Source of the DNA: Reyranella sp.
GTDB taxonomy: Bacteria; Pseudomonadota; Alphaproteobacteria; Reyranellales; Reyranellaceae
Direction of reading: 5' to 3'
DNA length: 48,378 nucleotides
Assembly (NCBI GenBank): GCA_029946105.1
Contig: JAQSDW010000079.1
Span: 1-48,378 of the forward strand
The position numbers were made by a program, and so were the translations under genes. The notes under the pieces are model-generated. The model was not told the DNA's origin and searched no databases. It worked only from the letters and a program-made list of their open reading frames with translations. Positions 37,907-47,172 of this stretch are shown here, one piece after another (positions within the stretch are counted from its first letter, which is position 1; every line of letters starts with the position of its first letter).

Positions 37907-38224
37907 CTAGGCGAGCTTGAGGCCGACAATGCCGGCCACGATCAGGCCGATCGAGACGATGCGGATCACCGATGCCGAATCGCCGAAGGCCAGGATGCCG
38001 ACGGTGAAGGCGCCGACGGCGCCGATGCCCGTCCAGACCGCGTAGGCGGTTCCCATCGGAATATATCGCTGTGCCCACATAAGCAGCGCGCCGCTCACCA
38101 GAATGGCGACGGCTGCGAACACAAGCCACAGGGGGCGGACGCCATCGTCGGTCCAGCCGAGTTTAAGGCCGACCGGCCAGCCGATCTCGCAGATTCCGGC
38201 CAACAAAAGGTATATCCAAGCCAT
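37907..38224 (-). CDS. SMR-family exporter, SugE/Gdx (guanidinium) type
   Basis: This 105-residue, four-span SMR protein is an antiparallel-dimer exporter coupled to proton influx. The essential glutamate is at about 13 (LLAGICEIGWPVGLKLGW). The stretches WPVGLK and GTAYAVWTGIGAVGAFTVGI match SugE/Gdx guanidinium exporters rather than EmrE-type multidrug pumps. GGGGAG lies upstream of the ATG. I looked for a guanidine riboswitch in the 130-base leader and did not find a convincing one. It is first in a run with the SDR and Nudix genes. Confidence 0.93.
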   Translation of the reverse strand: MAWIYLLLAGICEIGWPVGLKLGWTDDGVRPLWLVFAAVAILVSGALLMWAQRYIPMGTAYAVWTGIGAVGAFTVGILAFGDSASVIRIVSIGLIVAGIVGLKLA

Positions 38225-38240
38225 GGTTTCTCTCCCCGAT

Positions 38241-38266
38241 GCCGCCGAGCCGTCGTTGACGGCGGC
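38241..38266. repeat. GC-rich inverted repeat upstream of the SMR gene
   Basis: The arms GCCGCC / GGCGGC, with an inner CCGTC / GACGG, can form a hairpin within the short divergent region between the SMR exporter and the binding protein gene. It could be part of the leader on either strand or an operator. Significance unknown. Confidence 0.4.
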
Positions 38267-38354
38267 GTCGCGGCCTGTTCTGATTGAGACTTGCATGCAT
38301 CTTGCAGGATAGCGAGAGCGGCCTAGGGAAGCTTGAGAATCTCAGAGGTATCAG

Positions 38355-40145
38355 ATGAACGAACATGACTTGCATGGCCTCATCGGCAAGGTGAAGGCTG
38401 GAAAAATGTCGCGACGCGGCTTCGTGCAGCGGATGATGGCAGTCGGTATTGCCGCACCCTTTGCCACCCAGCTGCTCGTCCATTCGGGTGTGGCCATGGC
38501 GCAGGCCAAGGACACTTACAAGCCAACCAAGGCTGGCGGCGGCGGTCCGCTGAAGGTCTTGTGGTGGCAGGGACCGACGCTTCTCAATCCGCATTTCGCG
38601 GTCGGCACCAAGGACCAGGATGGCTCGCGCCTGTTCTACGAGCCGCTGGCTGCCTGGGATGCCGAGGGCAACCTCAAGGCCAAGCTTGCGGCCGTGATTC
38701 CGACTCGCGAGAACGGCGGCCTCTCGGCCGACGGCAAGTCGGTGACGTGGAAGCTGAAGCAGAACGTGAAATGGCACGACGGCAAGCCGTTCACCGCCGA
38801 CGACGCCATCTTCAACTGGGAATATGCCAAGGACCCGGCGACGGCTTCGGTCACGATCGGCTCCTACCAGGATGTCATGGTCGAGAAGGTCGACCAGTAC
38901 ACGATCGTCGTGAAATTCGCCAAGCCGACGCCGTTCTGGGCCGATGCCTATGTCGGCACGCGTGGCATGCTGATTCCGAAGCACCTGTTCGCCGAGTACA
39001 TCGGCGCCAAGTCGCGCGACGCCCCGACCAACCTCAAGCCGGTCGGCACCGGCCCCTACATGTTCAAGGACTTCAAGCCGGGCGACATGGTGATGGGTGT
39101 CATCAACCCGAACTACCATCAGGCGAACCGGCCCTATTTCGATTCGATCGAGATGAAGGGCGGCGGCGATGCGGTGTCGGCGGCGCGTGCCGTGCTGCAG
39201 ACCGGCGAGTTCGACTTCGCCTGGAACATGCAGGTCGAGGACGAGATCCTGTCGCGCCTGGAGAAGGGCGGCAAGGGCCGCGTCCAGGTCACGCCGGGCG
39301 GCAATATCGAGCATATGCAGCTCAATACCACCGATCCGTGGACCGAAGTCGACGGCGAGCGCTCGAGTATCAAGACCAAGCACCCGACGCTCAGCGATCC
39401 GGCGGTGCGCCAGGCAATCGCGCTGATCATCGACAACAAGTCGATCGAACAGCACATCTACGGCCGCACCGGCCCGGCGACGCGCGACTTCCTGAACAAC
39501 CCGGAGCGCTACCGTTCGAAGGCCAACCCGATCGAGTTCAACGTCGACAAGGCCAGCGATCTGCTGGAGAAGGCGGGCTGGAAGAAGGGCTCGGACGGCA
39601 TCCGCGCCAAGGACGGCAAGAAGCTGAAGTTCGTCTACCAGACCTCGATCAACCAGCCGCGCCAGAAGACCCAGGCGATCATCAAGCAGGCCGCCCAGAA
39701 GGCCGGCATCGACATGGAGCTGAAGTCGGTGACGGCGTCGGTCTTCTTCTCGTCCGACGTCGCCAACCCGGACACCTACACCAAGTTCTACTGCGACCTG
39801 CAGATGTATACGACGACCATGTCGCAGCCGGACCCGCAGGTGTTCATGAACCAGTTCACTTCGTGGGAAGTCTCCACCAAGGAGAACAAGTGGCAGGGTC
39901 GCAACATCACGCGGTGGCGGAACGAGGAGTACGACAAGATCTTCCGCGCCTCCGAGAACGAGCTCGATCCGGTCAAGCGCACCGCGCTGTTCATCAAGAT
40001 GAACGACATGGCGGTACAGAACCAGGTCGTGCTGGGCGTCGTGATGCGTCCCACCGTGTCGGCGCTGGGCACCAAGCTCAATGCCCAGATCAGCGGCTGG
40101 GACAACAACACGTCCGATCTGTCCGACTGGTTCAAGGAAGCCTGA
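38355..40145 (+). CDS. ABC transporter substrate-binding protein, family 5 (peptide type), Tat-exported
   Basis: This 596-residue periplasmic binding protein belongs to the SBP_bac_5 family. The N-terminus contains KMSRRGFVQRMMAVG and a hydrophobic stretch ending in AMAQ, a twin-arginine signal. The mature part shows the 'LKQNVKWHDGKPFTADDAIF' and 'VGTGPYMFKDFKPGD' landmarks. It starts an operon with two permeases and two ATPases. A 12-bp inverted repeat separates it from the first permease gene and may let it be made in excess of the membrane parts. GAGG precedes the ATG. Ligand not predictable; oligopeptides or opines are possible. Confidence 0.94.
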   Translation: MNEHDLHGLIGKVKAGKMSRRGFVQRMMAVGIAAPFATQLLVHSGVAMAQAKDTYKPTKAGGGGPLKVLWWQGPTLLNPHFAVGTKDQDGSRLFYEPLAAWDAEGNLKAKLAAVIPTRENGGLSADGKSVTWKLKQNVKWHDGKPFTADDAIFNWEYAKDPATASVTIGSYQDVMVEKVDQYTIVVKFAKPTPFWADAYVGTRGMLIPKHLFAEYIGAKSRDAPTNLKPVGTGPYMFKDFKPGDMVMGVINPNYHQANRPYFDSIEMKGGGDAVSAARAVLQTGEFDFAWNMQVEDEILSRLEKGGKGRVQVTPGGNIEHMQLNTTDPWTEVDGERSSIKTKHPTLSDPAVRQAIALIIDNKSIEQHIYGRTGPATRDFLNNPERYRSKANPIEFNVDKASDLLEKAGWKKGSDGIRAKDGKKLKFVYQTSINQPRQKTQAIIKQAAQKAGIDMELKSVTASVFFSSDVANPDTYTKFYCDLQMYTTTMSQPDPQVFMNQFTSWEVSTKENKWQGRNITRWRNEEYDKIFRASENELDPVKRTALFIKMNDMAVQNQVVLGVVMRPTVSALGTKLNAQISGWDNNTSDLSDWFKEA

Positions 40146-40158
40146 TTTGTGCTCGGCC

Positions 40159-40185
40159 TCATCCCCGGCCGCAGGCCGGGGATGA
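40159..40185 (+). repeat. 12-bp perfect inverted repeat between binding protein and permease genes
   Basis: TCATCCCCGGCC - GCA - GGCCGGGGATGA forms a very stable hairpin 13 bases after the binding protein stop and 24 bases before the permease start. The core resembles extragenic palindromes common in alphaproteobacterial genomes. No T run follows, so an mRNA-stabilising or partial-termination role is more likely than a full terminator. Confidence 0.8.
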
Positions 40186-40209
40186 CCGCCTTCTTTCAAT
40201 AGGCATCGA

Positions 40210-41172
40210 TTGTCCCGTCAATACATCATACGCAAGATTCTGATCATGATTCCGAGCCTGCTCGGGATCAGCCTCGTGCTGTTCACGGTCCTGGCGATGG
40301 CGCCGGGCGATCCGTTCGAGGAACTGGCGACCAACCCGGCGGTGCCGCCCGAGGTACGCGCGGCATTGCGCGCCAAGTTCGGCCTCGATGATCCGGTGTG
40401 GACCCGCTACCTGCACTGGCTGGTTGCCATGATCCATGGCGACTGGGGTTTTTCGTTCGTCAGCCGCATGGATGTCGACAAGCTGATCCTGCAGCGCCTG
40501 CCGGTGACGCTGATCGTGATCGGCTCCTCGCAGATCATCGCCATGCTGGTGGCGTTGCCGGTCGGCGTGCTCGCCGCGACCCGGCCCTATTCGCTGTTCG
40601 ACCAGGTCGCCAACACGCTGGCCTTCGTCGGTTTCTCGCTGCCGACCTTCTTCACCGGCCTGCTGTTCATCCTGGTGTTCTCGATCCAGCTCGATTGGCT
40701 GCCCTTCGTCTACCGCGCCAACATCGACGCCACGGGCTGGCAGTTCTACTGGGAGCATATCAAGCAGTCGATCATGCCGGTGATGGTGCTGGGCCTGTTC
40801 CAGGGCGCCTCGCTGGTGCGTTTCGTGCGTTCCTCGGTGCTCGACGTCATCAAGCTCGACTACGTCACCACGGCACGGTCCAAGGGCATCGGCGAACGCA
40901 AGGTGATCACCAAGCATGTGGTGCGCAACGCGCTGATCCCGGTGGTCACGCTGGTGGCGCTGCAATTGCCCATCGTGTTCGGCGGCGCCATCGTCACCGA
41001 GCAGATCTTCCGCGTTCCCGGCATCGGTTCGCTGCTGATCTCCTCGATGCTGTCCAACGACACGCCGGTCGTGATGGCCGTGACCTTCGTGATCGCCTGT
41101 CTCGTCGTCTTCTTCAACCTTTTGGCTGATATCATCTATGGCTGGCTCGACCCCCGCATCTCTTACCGCTGA
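40210..41172 (+). CDS. Peptide ABC transporter permease (DppB-type)
   Basis: This 320-residue inner-membrane permease has an N-terminal span (ILIMIPSLLGISLVLFTVLAMAPGDP) and the BPD_transp_1 domain with the EAA-like loop 'DYVTTARSKGIGERKVITKHVVRNAL'. The family closing 'VFGGAIVTEQIFRVPGIGSLL' is clear. The start is TTG at 40210 (MSRQYIIRK); no nearer ATG gives the full first span. It forms a channel with the DppC-type protein, whose gene overlaps its end by 35 bases. Confidence 0.93.
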   Translation: MSRQYIIRKILIMIPSLLGISLVLFTVLAMAPGDPFEELATNPAVPPEVRAALRAKFGLDDPVWTRYLHWLVAMIHGDWGFSFVSRMDVDKLILQRLPVTLIVIGSSQIIAMLVALPVGVLAATRPYSLFDQVANTLAFVGFSLPTFFTGLLFILVFSIQLDWLPFVYRANIDATGWQFYWEHIKQSIMPVMVLGLFQGASLVRFVRSSVLDVIKLDYVTTARSKGIGERKVITKHVVRNALIPVVTLVALQLPIVFGGAIVTEQIFRVPGIGSLLISSMLSNDTPVVMAVTFVIACLVVFFNLLADIIYGWLDPRISYR

Positions 41173-42088
41173 CACGCCGGCGGCAGCCGTCGTCGCGCCG
41201 CGCAAGAACCGGCCGACGTCGCCGTGGCAGGAGGCGTGGCGTCGTTTCCGGCGCCATCGGCTGGCGGCGGCGAGCGGCATCGTCCTGCTGTTGCTGATCG
41301 CGGTTGTCGCCCTGGGGCCGTTCATCTGGCCGGTGCCGATCAACGAGATCGACTTCGCCGCCAAGCTTCAGGGTCCGTCGTGGGCTCATCCGCTCGGCAC
41401 CGACGATCTCGGCCAGGACCTTCTGGCGCGGCTGATCTATGGTGGGCGCATCTCGCTGGCCGTCGGTCTCGCCGCCATGGTCGTGGCGGTCGTGGTCGGC
41501 GTCCTGGTGGGCGCACTGGCCGGCATGTCGGCCGGCTGGGTCGACGCTGCCCTGATGTGGGTCACTGACCTTTTCCTGGCGCTGCCGCTGCTGCCGCTGC
41601 TGCTGCTGCTGATGTATCTGTTCCGCGATCACTTCAAGCGGCTGTTCGGGGTGGAAGGCGGCGCGTTCATCCTGATCGTCGTCGTGATCGGCGGCTTGCG
41701 CTGGATGCAGGTCGCCCGCCTGGTGCGGGCACAGTTTCTCAGCCTGCGCGAAAAGGAATTCGTCGAGGCGGCCCGGGCGCTGGGCGCCTCCAAAGTGCGC
41801 CTGGTCGTCGGGCACATTCTGCCCAATGCGCTGGGGCCGGTGATCGTGGCCGGTACGATCGACGTCGCTGCCGCCATCATCGCCGAATCGACGCTGTCCT
41901 TCCTCGGCCTGGGCTTTCCCTCCGACATTCCGACCTGGGGCAGCGTGCTGCGCGACGCCAAGGACTACCTCGATATCGCGCCGCATTGGGCGCTGTTCCC
42001 GGGGGCGGCGATTTTCCTCGCCGTGATCACCATCAACTTCATGGGCGACGGTTTGCGCGATGCGCTCGACCCGCGCCGCGTCCTGTAG
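41138..42088 (+). CDS. Peptide ABC transporter permease (DppC-type)
   Basis: This 316-residue permease has a hydrophilic N-terminal part, a first span ([21 protein letters not shown]), the conserved [23 protein letters not shown] segment, the EAA loop '[31 protein letters not shown]' and '[17 protein letters not shown]', all typical of DppC/OppC. The start ATG lies inside the end of the DppB gene (35-base overlap), which suggests coupled translation. It partners the DppB-type protein and the two ATPases downstream. Confidence 0.93.
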   Translation: MAGSTPASLTADTPAAAVVAPRKNRPTSPWQEAWRRFRRHRLAAASGIVLLLLIAVVALGPFIWPVPINEIDFAAKLQGPSWAHPLGTDDLGQDLLARLIYGGRISLAVGLAAMVVAVVVGVLVGALAGMSAGWVDAALMWVTDLFLALPLLPLLLLLMYLFRDHFKRLFGVEGGAFILIVVVIGGLRWMQVARLVRAQFLSLREKEFVEAARALGASKVRLVVGHILPNALGPVIVAGTIDVAAAIIAESTLSFLGLGFPSDIPTWGSVLRDAKDYLDIAPHWALFPGAAIFLAVITINFMGDGLRDALDPRRVL

Positions 42089-42100
42089 AGCGAGTGTAGA

Positions 42101-43068
<968 letters not shown>

Positions 43069-43072
<4 letters not shown>

Positions 43073-44046
43073 GCAATACCGACGCGCTGCTGTCCGTCCG
43101 CGACCTTCGCAAGCACTTCGCCGTGAAGGGCGGCGTGCTGTCGCGCGTGATCGACAAAGTGCATGCCGTCGACGGCGTCAGCTTCGACATTGGCGCCGGC
43201 GAGACGCTGGGCCTGGTGGGCGAATCGGGCTGCGGCAAGTCGACCACGGGGCGCTGCATCCTGCGCCTGATCGAACCCAGCTCGGGCGAGATATGGTTCG
43301 ACGGCGCCGACGTCACGAAGATGGACGCCACGGCGCTGCGCTCGCTCCGCCGCGACATGCAGATCATCTTCCAGGACCCCTACGCCTCTCTCAACCCCCG
43401 GCTGACCGTGGGCGCGATCGTGGGCGAGGCGCTGACCATCCACAATCTCGCCAAGTCGCGGCGCGCACACGAAGAGCGGGTGGTTCAGCTGCTTGAGACG
43501 GTCGGCTTGCAGGCCGACCACATGCGCCGCTTCCCGCACGAATTCTCCGGCGGCCAGCGCCAGCGGATCGGCATCGCCCGCGCGCTTGCCGTCGAGCCCA
43601 AGCTTATCGTCTGCGACGAGCCGGTGTCGGCGCTCGATGTCTCGATCCAGGCGCAGGTGATCAATCTTCTCGAAGACCTGCAGGAACAGTTCGGCCTCAC
43701 CTACCTGTTCATCGCCCACGACCTCAGCGTGGTCGAGCACATCTCGACGCGCATCGCCGTGATGTATCTCGGCCGCGTGGTCGAGATCGCGCCGGCGCGC
43801 GACCTCTACGACACGCCGCTGCATCCCTATTCCGAGGCGCTCCTGTCGGCGGTGCCGATTCCCGACCCGACGGTGAAGCGCCAGCGCATCATGCTGCAGG
43901 GCGACGTGCCCAACCCGATCAACCCGCCGTCGGGCTGCCACTTCCACACCCGTTGCCCGATCGCCAAGCCCGACTGCGCGACGCGCGTGCCCGAGCTGCG
44001 CGAGAGCCGGCCGGGGCACTGGGTTTCCTGCCACTACAGAGGGTAG
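43069..44046 (+). CDS. Peptide ABC transporter ATP-binding protein (DppF-type)
   Basis: This 325-residue ATPase has Walker [10 protein letters not shown], signature [14 protein letters not shown], Walker [13 protein letters not shown] and the C-terminal cysteine cluster ([15 protein letters not shown]). The start at 43069 is an ATG overlapping the DppD stop (ATGA); an in-frame ATG at 43060 is possible. It closes the operon: the next gene, a MORN protein, is convergent and only 3 bases away. Confidence 0.94.
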
Positions 44047-44049
44047 GGG

Positions 44050-44661
44050 CTACTCGAAGCCGCATTCCTTGGCTGTCGTGCTGATCGCCAGCCGGCGGCC
44101 GCCATCGCGGAAGCAGCCGGCGGACCAGGTTCCCGAGAACTGGGCGTCGGCGGCATCAGTATAGATGCCCTGGCCGTCCGGTTTGCTGTCCAGCCACTCG
44201 CCTTCGTAGCGCGCACCGTCCGCCCATACCATCGTACCGCGCCCGGTTCGCAGGCCCTCGAACCAGTCACCCTCGTAGCGATCGCCGTTGGCGAAGCTGT
44301 AGACGCCCTGGCCGTGCCGCCAGCCGTCGCGCCATTGGCCCTCGTAGCGGTCGGCGATCACGGTGCTGGTGGCGATGCCGCGGCCGTTCTCCCACCCGTC
44401 GCGCATTTCGCCGTCGTAGCGGTCGGTCGGCCTGTCGTCATCGAACCATTGCAGGATGCCGGTCCCCTCGGCGATCCCGTTGGAACAGGTGCCCGACCAG
44501 ATGACCGATTCGCGCGGCTGCGGCGCCGGATTGCGGATCCGGCACCCGTTGTTGACATCCTCGATCCAGCTGTCGAGCGACGGTGCCTGGGCTGATGCGG
44601 GGGCGGATGCCGACAGGGCGGTCGCGATCAGCAGGCACGCCGTTGCGATACGAGAGATCAT
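44050..44661 (-). CDS. Exported MORN-repeat protein
   Basis: This 203-residue exported protein has a signal peptide (MISRIATACLLIATALSASAPASAQ) and about five MORN-type repeats (YDGEMRDGWENGRG, YEGQWRDGWRHGQG, YEGDWFEGLRTGRG, YEGEWLDSKPDGQG and a final FSGTWSAG). A cysteine pair (NGCRI, GTCSNG) may form a disulfide. MORN repeats bind lipids or proteins; the partner is unknown. It lies 22 bases downstream of the tRNA-Leu gene on the same strand and may be read from its transcript. Confidence 0.9.
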   Translation of the reverse strand: MISRIATACLLIATALSASAPASAQAPSLDSWIEDVNNGCRIRNPAPQPRESVIWSGTCSNGIAEGTGILQWFDDDRPTDRYDGEMRDGWENGRGIATSTVIADRYEGQWRDGWRHGQGVYSFANGDRYEGDWFEGLRTGRGTMVWADGARYEGEWLDSKPDGQGIYTDAADAQFSGTWSAGCFRDGGRRLAISTTAKECGFE

Positions 44662-44683
44662 CGGGCCTTTTGGTCAGGTTGGT

Positions 44684-44770
44684 TGGTGCCCGCTGCTGGA
44701 CTCGAACCAGCACGGCCTCGCGGCCTTCGGATTTTAAGTCCGATATGTCTACCAGTTCCATCAAGCGGGC
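44684..44770 (-). tRNA. tRNA-Leu (anticodon UAA)
   Basis: An 87-base tRNA reads on the minus strand from GCCCGCT to AGCGGGC-ACCA, with the CCA encoded. The 7-bp acceptor stem closes perfectly. The anticodon stem TCGGA/TCCGA encloses CTTAAAA, giving anticodon TAA (Leu). A long variable arm (AGGCCGCGAGGCCGT region) and a TTCGAGTC T-loop are present, as expected for a class II leucine tRNA. Confidence 0.97.
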
Positions 44771-44845
44771 GCGCCGGGCGTGACCTTAAGGGCGTGTCGC
44801 GGCGAAGGGAAGGAGGACGGCCAAGGTCCGCGGGCCAAGGCGTGA

Positions 44846-45667
44846 CTAGTGCCGGAACGACGCGATCATGCCGGCCTCGACCCAGGTGCGGAGCAGGCCG
44901 GCCGCACGGGCGGGGGCCCGATCGTCGCTGCTGAAGGGCGCCACGGCCTCGCAAAGGTCGGGGAACGTGCGCCCCGCGACCAGGGCGTCGAGCATCGCCG
45001 CCTCGTCGGTCTCGAGCGAGCGGAAGTTGGAGATGCGCTCGGGCCGCCAGATCATCCAGGTCACGGGCTCGGCAGCGCGCGCGACCTCGAGGTTGCCGGG
45101 CTCGACCTCGTCGCGGCGCTGCCAGGCCTGTGCCACCTCGTATTCGAAAGTGAGACGGCGAAGCGAGGGGAGCGCGGCGAAGGAAAGCATCTCCCAGGCC
45201 TCGGGCGGCAAGGCCATCAGCGCATCGGCGGCGATTGGAGTCACATCGGGTGAGTCGAAAGCCTCGCTCAAGGCCCATTCGAAGCGCACCATCTCCACAG
45301 CGGCCGGCGCGCCGCTGTAGGGCGCGGTGCCGGCCATGAAATCCGCCAATCCCTTGCCGAACCAGCGCACCGAGGGGTGGTGCGAAGGGTGGGCCGCGAT
45401 ATAGGCGCGCGCGACGTGATCGAAATCGGCGGGACCGGCCATCGCCATCAGGCCGGGATAGTCGGTCGTCAGCACCTCAACCAGGCGCAGCGCATAGCCG
45501 TCGCGATAGACGTCGAGCAGGGTGACGCGGTCGGCCTTCTTCGTGTCACGCACAGCGGCCTGGAAGGCGTCGCTGTCGCGGAACAGGTAATCCTGGAAAG
45601 CGCGCTGCAGGTCGCCCAGGGAACCAACATTCGAACCAACATTCGAACCGGCATTCGTCCCGCTCAT
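44846..45667 (-). CDS. bufC: BufC/HvfC-type partner protein of a bufferin MNIO (DUF2063)
   Basis: This 273-residue protein of the DUF2063 group helps the MNIO enzyme BufB recognise and modify its precursor peptide. It has the typical opening 'LQRAFQDYLFRDSDAFQAAV', 'RLLVEVL..DYPGL', 'HPSHHPSVRWFGKGLADFM' and a second C-terminal domain. The first residues are a small repeat (AGSNVGSNVGS), from a 13-base direct repeat in the DNA, and are probably unstructured. The ATG overlaps the BufB stop by 4 bases. It lies last in the bufferin operon, 75 bases upstream of the tRNA gene in the transcription direction. Confidence 0.88.
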   Translation of the reverse strand: MSGTNAGSNVGSNVGSLGDLQRAFQDYLFRDSDAFQAAVRDTKKADRVTLLDVYRDGYALRLVEVLTTDYPGLMAMAGPADFDHVARAYIAAHPSHHPSVRWFGKGLADFMAGTAPYSGAPAAVEMVRFEWALSEAFDSPDVTPIAADALMALPPEAWEMLSFAALPSLRRLTFEYEVAQAWQRRDEVEPGNLEVARAAEPVTWMIWRPERISNFRSLETDEAAMLDALVAGRTFPDLCEAVAPFSSDDRAPARAAGLLRTWVEAGMIASFRH

Positions 45668-46497
45668 GCTGCGGCCTCACGGTCCACGCCGGCGGCAATG
45701 CCGCGTGCGACATCGAGTTCGGCCAGCAATTCCTCGTAGGGCGGAATATCGGCGTCGCGCTCGATCATGGTCGGCACGCCGGGAAAGAGCCGCACCGCCT
45801 CGGCGTAGAGTGTCCAGACGTCGGGCACGATCGGATGATCGTGGGTGTCGATGATGTGGCTGCCTTTATGGGTATGGCCGGCAAGGTGGAATTGCCGCAC
45901 GCGTTCGCGCGGCATGGCGCGCAGGAAGGCGAGCGCATCGAACTCGTGGTTGAAGGCACTGACGTAGACATTGTTGACGTCGAGCAGGATGTCGCAATCG
46001 GCGCGCCGGCTGAGCTCGGCGATGAACTCCCATTCGCTGAGCTCGGAGGCGGCGTAGGTGACGTAGCTCGATACATTCTCGAGCACGAGACGGCGGCCGA
46101 GCCGATCCTGCACGCGCTTCACCCGCTCGGCGACGTGATCCAGCGCCTCCTCGGTGTAGGGCAGCGGCAGCAGGTCGTGCATGTTGAGGCCACGCAGGCC
46201 GGTGAAGCAGAGATGGTCGGAGATCCACATCGGCTGGACGCGATCGGCCAGCGTCTTCAGCTCGTCGAGATAGCGCTCATCCAGGGGATCGATCGAGCCG
46301 ATGGAGAGCGACACGCCGTGCAGGGCCATCGGATAGTCGCGGCGGATGCGGTCGAGCCAGTGCATTGGCCCGCCGCCCGGCACCATATAGTTCTCCGATA
46401 GCGCCTCGAACCAGCTCACCCGGCCGGGGCTGGCGGCGATCTCCTCATAGTGCTCGGGACGGAGCCCCAGCCCGAAGTCGACGGTGGCGGCGGACAT
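45664..46497 (-). CDS. bufB: Multinuclear non-heme iron oxidase (MNIO, DUF692), BufB-type
   Basis: This 277-residue MNIO (DUF692) has a TIM-barrel fold and uses two or three iron ions to oxidise cysteines of a precursor peptide to thiooxazoles or related groups. The metal-binding stations are visible: LHGVSLSIGS, ISDHLCFTG, ENVSSYV, DVNNVYVSAFNH, HLAGHTH and DTHDHPIVPDVW. Start ATG at 46497 (MSAATVDFG) has GAGGAG about 13 bases upstream; a TTG at 46518 is in frame. It is preceded by the bufferin-type peptide genes and followed by BufC, so this is a bufABC operon that makes copper-binding peptides. Confidence 0.93.
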   Translation of the reverse strand: MSAATVDFGLGLRPEHYEEIAASPGRVSWFEALSENYMVPGGGPMHWLDRIRRDYPMALHGVSLSIGSIDPLDERYLDELKTLADRVQPMWISDHLCFTGLRGLNMHDLLPLPYTEEALDHVAERVKRVQDRLGRRLVLENVSSYVTYAASELSEWEFIAELSRRADCDILLDVNNVYVSAFNHEFDALAFLRAMPRERVRQFHLAGHTHKGSHIIDTHDHPIVPDVWTLYAEAVRLFPGVPTMIERDADIPPYEELLAELDVARGIAAGVDREAAA

Positions 46498-46572
46498 ACA
46501 GTTGATATTACTCCTCAAAAGGGATGGTCGTCCGCGGTATTCCAGAACGCCCGCATCGCTGTGTGCCCCGGT

Positions 46573-46836
46573 CTACTTGGGTTTGAGGACCGTGCACTCG
46601 AACGAGTTGCCGGTTTTGACGACGCCTCGGCCCTTGCAGGCATTGGCGCCAACGCATGGGACGTCGGCAAAAGCCACCGGGGCGAAGGCGCCGACGACGA
46701 ACACGCCGCCGACGAACACGGTGGCGGCGGTCGCGAATACGGTACGCTGCGAGTGGCTGAAAAAGTCGGGGCGCCGAGGTTTCCCGCGGCGCCCCGGGGT
46801 CGTCGGGGGATCGACGAGATCAGATGAGCTTGCCAC
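46573..46836 (-). CDS. Short second bufferin-like peptide, uncertain start (possibly decaying copy)
   Basis: The clear part is a signal-like stretch (RTVFATAATVFVGGVFVVGAFAPVAFA) followed by a short mature region DVPCVGANACKGRG...NSFECTVLKPK. It shares the CxGANxCKG pattern and the C-terminal C-T...K ending with the upstream BufA-type peptide, but has lost the middle CKT/CKG repeats and keeps three cysteines. No ATG is found at the expected place: in frame, only a GTG at 46836 (inside the end of the BufA gene) or GTGs at 46719/46704 inside the hydrophobic run. A strong terminator (46760-46795) lies within the longer version. It could be a truncated paralogue on its way to loss, or be translated from an unusual start. 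Confidence 0.45.
   Translation of the reverse strand: MASSSDLVDPPTTPGRRGKPRRPDFFSHSQRTVFATAATVFVGGVFVVGAFAPVAFADVPCVGANACKGRGVVKTGNSFECTVLKPK
46760..46795 (-). terminator. Intrinsic terminator after the bufferin peptide gene
   Basis: On the minus strand, GGGGCGCCG and CGGCGCCCC pair (9 bp, 10-base loop) and are followed by GAC and TTTTT, 25 bases after the BufA-type stop. It should end most transcripts after the peptide gene and let only a fraction reach BufB and BufC. Confidence 0.85.
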
Positions 46837-47053
46837 CCTTGGAGGTGCAGCTGACGGCGTCTGTGGTCTCGGTCCAGCCCTGGCCCTTGCAGGCATTCAT
46901 GCCCTTGCAGGCCGACGAGGCGGTCTTGCAGGCGCTGGTGCCTTTGCAGGAGTTGGCGCCGCTGCACTTCACGCCGTCGGCGTGGGCCGCGGAAGCGAAG
47001 GTGCCGGCAGCGAAGATCGCGGCGGCCGTGGCGATGAGGGTCTTCCTGGTCAT
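46820..47053 (-). CDS. bufA: Bufferin-type copper-binding precursor peptide (BufA2-like)
   Basis: This 77-residue peptide has a signal peptide (MTRKTLIATAAAIFAAGTFASAAHA) and a mature part with six cysteines in a repeated pattern (KCSGANSCKG, TSACKT, SSACKG, MNACKGQGWTE, SCTSKGGKLI), matching the BufA2 family of periplasmic bufferins. BufB/BufC are expected to convert cysteines to heterocycles in the cytoplasm before export; the product binds copper and protects the cell. AGGGAGT precedes the ATG at good spacing. It is first in the operon, and a strong terminator follows at 46760-46795. Confidence 0.92.
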   Translation of the reverse strand: MTRKTLIATAAAIFAAGTFASAAHADGVKCSGANSCKGTSACKTASSACKGMNACKGQGWTETTDAVSCTSKGGKLI

Positions 47054-47172
47054 GTGTCACTCCCTTGATGAAATCATGCGCGGAAGGCGCGGGGGCGTCT
47101 CCACACCACAACCATGACTCCCGATGGGGCCAACGGGAAGTCAGGCCTTGGCGATGCCACGTGATCGCACGT

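Noticed and set aside
38225..38354. Possible guanidine riboswitch in the SMR/Gdx leader
   Set aside because: The leader has a GC-rich hairpin but not the paired ACGR loops of the mini-ykkC type or the conserved cores of the other guanidine classes.
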